From positions 1 through 8,684 of the forward strand of contig QMME01000152.1 of NCBI GenBank assembly GCA_003647095.1: a DNA stretch of 8,684 nt, written 5' to 3'. The position numbers and the translations under genes were made by a program. This stretch comes from Deltaproteobacteria bacterium. GTDB taxonomy: Bacteria > Myxococcota > B64-G9. Below are positions 7,322 through 8,684 of the stretch, one piece after another. The stretch's first letter is position 1; every line of letters starts with the position of its first letter. The notes below the pieces were generated by a model. It had not been told where the DNA came from. It did not search any database and saw only the letters and a list, made by a program, of their open reading frames with translations.

Positions 7322-7624
7322 CTAACCAGTCGCTTTCATGGGTTGAATGGCTTCGATCCTGGCACCGTTCTTCAAGATCTCTTCTTCCAGATCGTAATCT
7401 TGCTGCAGGCCCAGCCAAAACCTGGCCGTGGTACCGAAATACTTCGCGAACCTGAGAGCCGTATCCGCCGAAATGGAACGGCGTCTCTTGCAGATCTCGG
7501 AAATCCGCGTCTGCGGCACACCGATGCTCTTGGCCAGGCGATAGGGAGTGATACCCAGGGGTTTCAGGAATTCTTCTTCAAGCACCTCCCCCGGGTGGAT
7601 GTTTCTCAGCCTCTTTCTGGCCAT
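7322..7624 (-). CDS. higA: HigA-family antitoxin (XRE-type HTH)
   Basis: 100 residues, the usual size for the family. The opening NIHPGEVLEEEFLKPLGI and the helix-turn-helix at ~25-48 (YRLAKSIGVPQTRISEI) are hallmarks of HigA antitoxins, followed by ISADTALRFAKYFGT and a FWLGLQQDYDLE helix. HigA binds and neutralises HigB and represses its own promoter. I chose the ATG at 7624 because AGAGG (7633-7637) lies 8 bases before it; the ATG at 7630 and GTG at 7633 sit too near that site. It begins 5 bases after the higB stop, in the toxin-first order typical of higBA. Base composition (about half G+C in sampled rows) is well below that of the large neighbouring genes, as expected for a transferred module. 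Confidence 0.94.
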   Translation of the reverse strand: MARKRLRNIHPGEVLEEEFLKPLGITPYRLAKSIGVPQTRISEICKRRRSISADTALRFAKYFGTTARFWLGLQQDYDLEEEILKNGARIEAIQPMKATG

Positions 7625-7629
7625 CACCA

Positions 7630-7920
7630 TCACCTCTTTCCGTGGTAGTCCACAATTTCCACTTCAAACACATCCTCGCCCGACCAACGAAAGCAAACCC
7701 GCCACTGGTCGTTGATGCGGATGCTGTACTGCCCTTTTCTCCTGCCTCTCAGCGCCTCGAGTCTGTTGCCTGGTGGAATTCTCAAGTCGCTGAGACTATG
7801 TGCATTGTTCAACATCCTCAGTTTCCTTCTTGCCGCATCCTGGATGCTACGAGGCAGTGCTCGGGATACCTCTCCTCTCCAGATAGACTCTGCGACCTTG
7901 TTGCGAAAGGATCGAATCAT
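7630..7920 (-). CDS. higB: HigB-family toxin (RelE superfamily ribosome-dependent mRNA endonuclease)
   Basis: 96 residues. Family hallmarks are MIRSFRNKVAESIWRGE at the start, LRIPPGNRLEALRG in the middle, then GQYSIRINDQWRVCFRW and a C-terminal EIVDYH. In this RelE-fold family the basic and aromatic residues of these strands act in cutting mRNA in the ribosomal A site; HigA blocks it. The ATG at 7920 matches the family N-terminus; an upstream in-frame TTG at 7959 lies in the promoter's -35 box and is rejected. Its predicted promoter leaves only a few leader bases, with GGGGCAAGG directly before the ATG. It forms an operon with higA and all family motifs seem intact, so the pair is probably active. 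Confidence 0.94.
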   Translation of the reverse strand: MIRSFRNKVAESIWRGEVSRALPRSIQDAARRKLRMLNNAHSLSDLRIPPGNRLEALRGRRKGQYSIRINDQWRVCFRWSGEDVFEVEIVDYHGKR

Positions 7921-7930
7921 CCTTGCCCCG

Positions 7931-7959
7931 ATAGTAACTTGTCGCGTTACTAACGTCAA
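7931..7959 (-). promoter_or_regulatory. higBA promoter
   Basis: On the minus strand, TTGACG (7959-7954) and TACTAT (7936-7931) are separated by exactly 17 bases, each 5 of 6 to the sigma70 consensus. Transcription would start around 7924, only about 4 bases before the higB ATG. The operator palindrome overlaps the -10 and the spacer. Confidence 0.75.
7932..7952. promoter_or_regulatory. Palindromic operator, likely HigA binding site
   Basis: TAGTAAC and GTTACTA form a perfect 7-bp inverted repeat with a 7-base spacer. The half-site centres are 14 bases apart, suited to an HTH dimer spanning more than one helical turn. It overlaps the higBA -10 box and spacer, where a bound HigA-HigB complex would block RNA polymerase. 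This is the usual autoregulation of HigA; binding here is inferred from position and symmetry. Confidence 0.7.
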
Positions 7960-7972
7960 GAGTTATTATCCT

Positions 7973-7992
7973 GCAGTTGCGTAAGCAACTGC
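7973..7992. repeat. Perfect 8-bp stem-loop with GTAA loop
   Basis: GCAGTTGC, loop GTAA, GCAACTGC. It lies 13 bases upstream of the higBA -35 box. As plus-strand RNA the loop would be a GNRA tetraloop. No T-run follows on either strand, so it is not a clear intrinsic terminator. Its role is unknown: a protein site, RNA structure or transposition remnant are all possible. Confidence 0.6.
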
Positions 7993-7998
7993 GGGGTT

Positions 7999-8039
7999 GA
8001 AGCGTTGCCGGTTGCATGGGCCGTCCCGGACAACGCTTC
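7999..8039. repeat. Perfect 9-bp inverted repeat with 23-base spacer
   Basis: GAAGCGTTG (7999-8007) and CAACGCTTC (8031-8039) are perfectly complementary. The second arm can alternatively pair through GCTTCGC (8035-8041) with GCGAAGC (8083-8089), which would exclude the first stem. Function is not known, and there is no gene here to attach it to. Confidence 0.55.
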
Positions 8040-8199
8040 GCGCCACGGCCCGGGATGTCGCTTCTGGTGACTTTTGCAGTTTGCGAAGCATGGCCCTGAA
8101 ACCCTCCAGGAACAGCTTTCTCCCCCGGGCGGTAAAACGGCCGTGCCGGTGCGCCCGGCGGGCGGTAAATTCCCCCGCAGTATCGGCCACTAAGGAGCA
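8040..8199. other. Intergenic stretch without a supportable gene
   Basis: This lies between the higBA upstream region and the rRNA promoters. Open frames exist on both strands but none has a good ribosome site together with a recognisable protein, and the longest minus-strand one starts with TTG inside the rRNA promoter. The only structure seen is a 10-base direct repeat GGGCGGTAAA at 8127-8136 and 8160-8169, 33 bases apart. No tRNA or terminator was recognised. Confidence 0.5.
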
Positions 8200-8251
8200 G
8201 ATTAATTTTTTGCGTTTTTTCCTTGACAATGCCGGGCCGATGACCTAAATA
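8200..8251 (+). promoter_or_regulatory. rRNA operon promoter P1 with AT-rich UP-like element
   Basis: A perfect -35 TTGACA (8223-8228), 17 bases, then TAAATA (8246-8251, 4 of 6). Directly upstream, 8200-8222 is T-rich (two T6 runs), standing out from the GC-rich surroundings. It resembles an UP element, which the RNA polymerase alpha subunit contacts at strong rRNA promoters. It lies about 360 bases before the 16S start, a usual place for the first of tandem rrn promoters. Confidence 0.75.
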
Positions 8252-8319
8252 CGCGCGGCCGGTCGCGAGAGTATCCGGTTGATGCCGGAAAAGCTCGCAA
8301 GGTTCTTTCAAAAATGTGC

Positions 8320-8348
8320 TTGACTAGGGCCAGCGGGTTGGATATGCT
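8320..8348 (+). promoter_or_regulatory. rRNA operon promoter P2
   Basis: TTGACT (8320-8325), 17 bases, TATGCT (8343-8348), preceded by a short AT-rich CTTTCAAAAAT stretch. It sits 97 bases downstream of P1 with the same box spacing, giving a tandem P1-P2 arrangement as in many bacterial rRNA operons. Transcription would begin near 8355. Confidence 0.75.
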
Positions 8349-8407
8349 GGTCGCTTGTCAGGACGTGCGCCCCGTCGCGTTTTTTCGGGCGGGTCGACGG
8401 CCGGTTC

Positions 8408-8420
8408 GGTCTTTGAAAAT
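8408..8420 (+). promoter_or_regulatory. boxA-type antitermination site in the rRNA leader
   Basis: GGTCTTTGAAAAT matches the core of rRNA leader boxA elements (TCTTTGAAAA or TCTTTAACA type). In the leader RNA this is where NusB-NusE nucleates the antitermination complex that lets polymerase finish the long rRNA operon. It lies between P2 and 16S, the expected place. Confidence 0.7.
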
Positions 8421-8551
8421 CGGAAAGCAGCCAAACAATCACGGGCACTCGTCGTTGTGACCGGAATGGTCTGCGGCGGTCGGTGGCCGGCCCTGATATG
8501 GGTCGCGTACCACGATGATGGCCGGCGCGGATTCCGAACGACGGACGAACA

Positions 8552-8569
8552 AACGAAGCCAACGAAGCC
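8552..8569 (+). repeat. Tandem 9-base direct repeat in the rRNA leader
   Basis: AACGAAGCC occurs twice in immediate succession (8552-8560 and 8561-8569), inside a wider ACGA-rich run that begins about 8537. Probably slippage in the leader; no function seen. Confidence 0.6.
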
Positions 8570-8571
8570 AG

Positions 8572-8601
8572 CGGTTGGCGCCTCCTCGGAGGCGGCAACC
8601 G
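8572..8601 (+). other. Strong hairpin just before the 16S 5' end
   Basis: CGGTTGGCGCCTCC (8572-8585) pairs with GGAGGCGGCAACCG (8588-8601) with a single mismatch; the real loop is probably the four bases 8585-8588. It ends about 10 bases before the predicted mature 16S 5' end, so it may guide processing. It has no T-run and cannot be an ordinary terminator. Confidence 0.7.
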
Positions 8602-8610
8602 TGAAAGTTC

Positions 8611-8684
<74 letters not shown>

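Noticed and set aside
7973..7992. Intrinsic terminator
   Set aside because: The stem is good but there is no T-run after it on either strand.
7966..8229. Minus-strand 87-codon frame before higB
   Set aside because: It starts with TTG in the rRNA P1 -35 box, is basic and without recognised domain, and has no good ribosome site. A shorter ATG version at 8092 has GGAGGG 10 bases upstream but still no recognisable protein.

Overview
The window is GC-rich DNA, about 70% G+C in sampled rows of the large genes. It most likely comes from a myxobacterium or a related deltaproteobacterial-type lineage (Myxococcota sensu lato). Three things point there: a MYXO-CTERM-like C-terminus (Cys-Gly-Cys, hydrophobic segment, Arg cluster) on the large minus-strand protein; cysteine-rich, thrombospondin-type-3 and VCBS-type calcium-binding surface proteins; and the first ~74 bases of a 16S rRNA whose sequence fits that group. 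No species can be named.

Layout. (1) 3-1640 (+) is the 3' part of a secreted Cys-rich protein. It has one thrombospondin type-3 repeat followed by 11 tandem Cys-rich units, two stretches of which are almost identical at DNA level. (2) 1767-4205 (+) is an 812-residue lipoprotein with a Cys-rich N-terminus, an FG-GAP/VCBS-type repeat array and a CARDB-like C-terminus. A plausible promoter lies upstream. (3) 4129-7173 (-) is a 1014-residue exported N-acetylmuramoyl-L-alanine amidase with a golvesin-like domain inserted in the catalytic domain, then FN3, a glutamine-amidotransferase-like domain, Ca-binding repeats and the MYXO-CTERM-like tail. Its 3' end overlaps the 3' end of gene 2 by 77 bp, tail to tail. 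(4) 7322-7920 (-) is a higBA toxin-antitoxin operon of visibly lower GC, with a promoter and a palindromic operator. (5) 7960-8610 holds no gene I can support. It contains inverted repeats and then the control region of an rRNA operon: two tandem sigma70-type promoters, an AT-rich upstream element, a boxA and a hairpin. (6) 8611-8684 (+) is the start of 16S rRNA, cut by the window end.

How it fits together. The first three proteins all look like exported, disulfide- and calcium-stabilised envelope proteins, one of them able to cut peptidoglycan. They may serve the cell surface together, but nothing in the sequence proves that. The higBA module looks like an independent acquired element between these genes and a divergent rRNA operon. 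The points most worth a second look are the 11-unit six-cysteine repeat family and its homogenised copies, the golvesin-in-amidase domain insertion, the Arg-rich read-through tail of the amidase over the convergent gene, the nearly leaderless promoter arrangement at higB and perhaps the amidase gene, and the hairpin right before the 16S 5' end.
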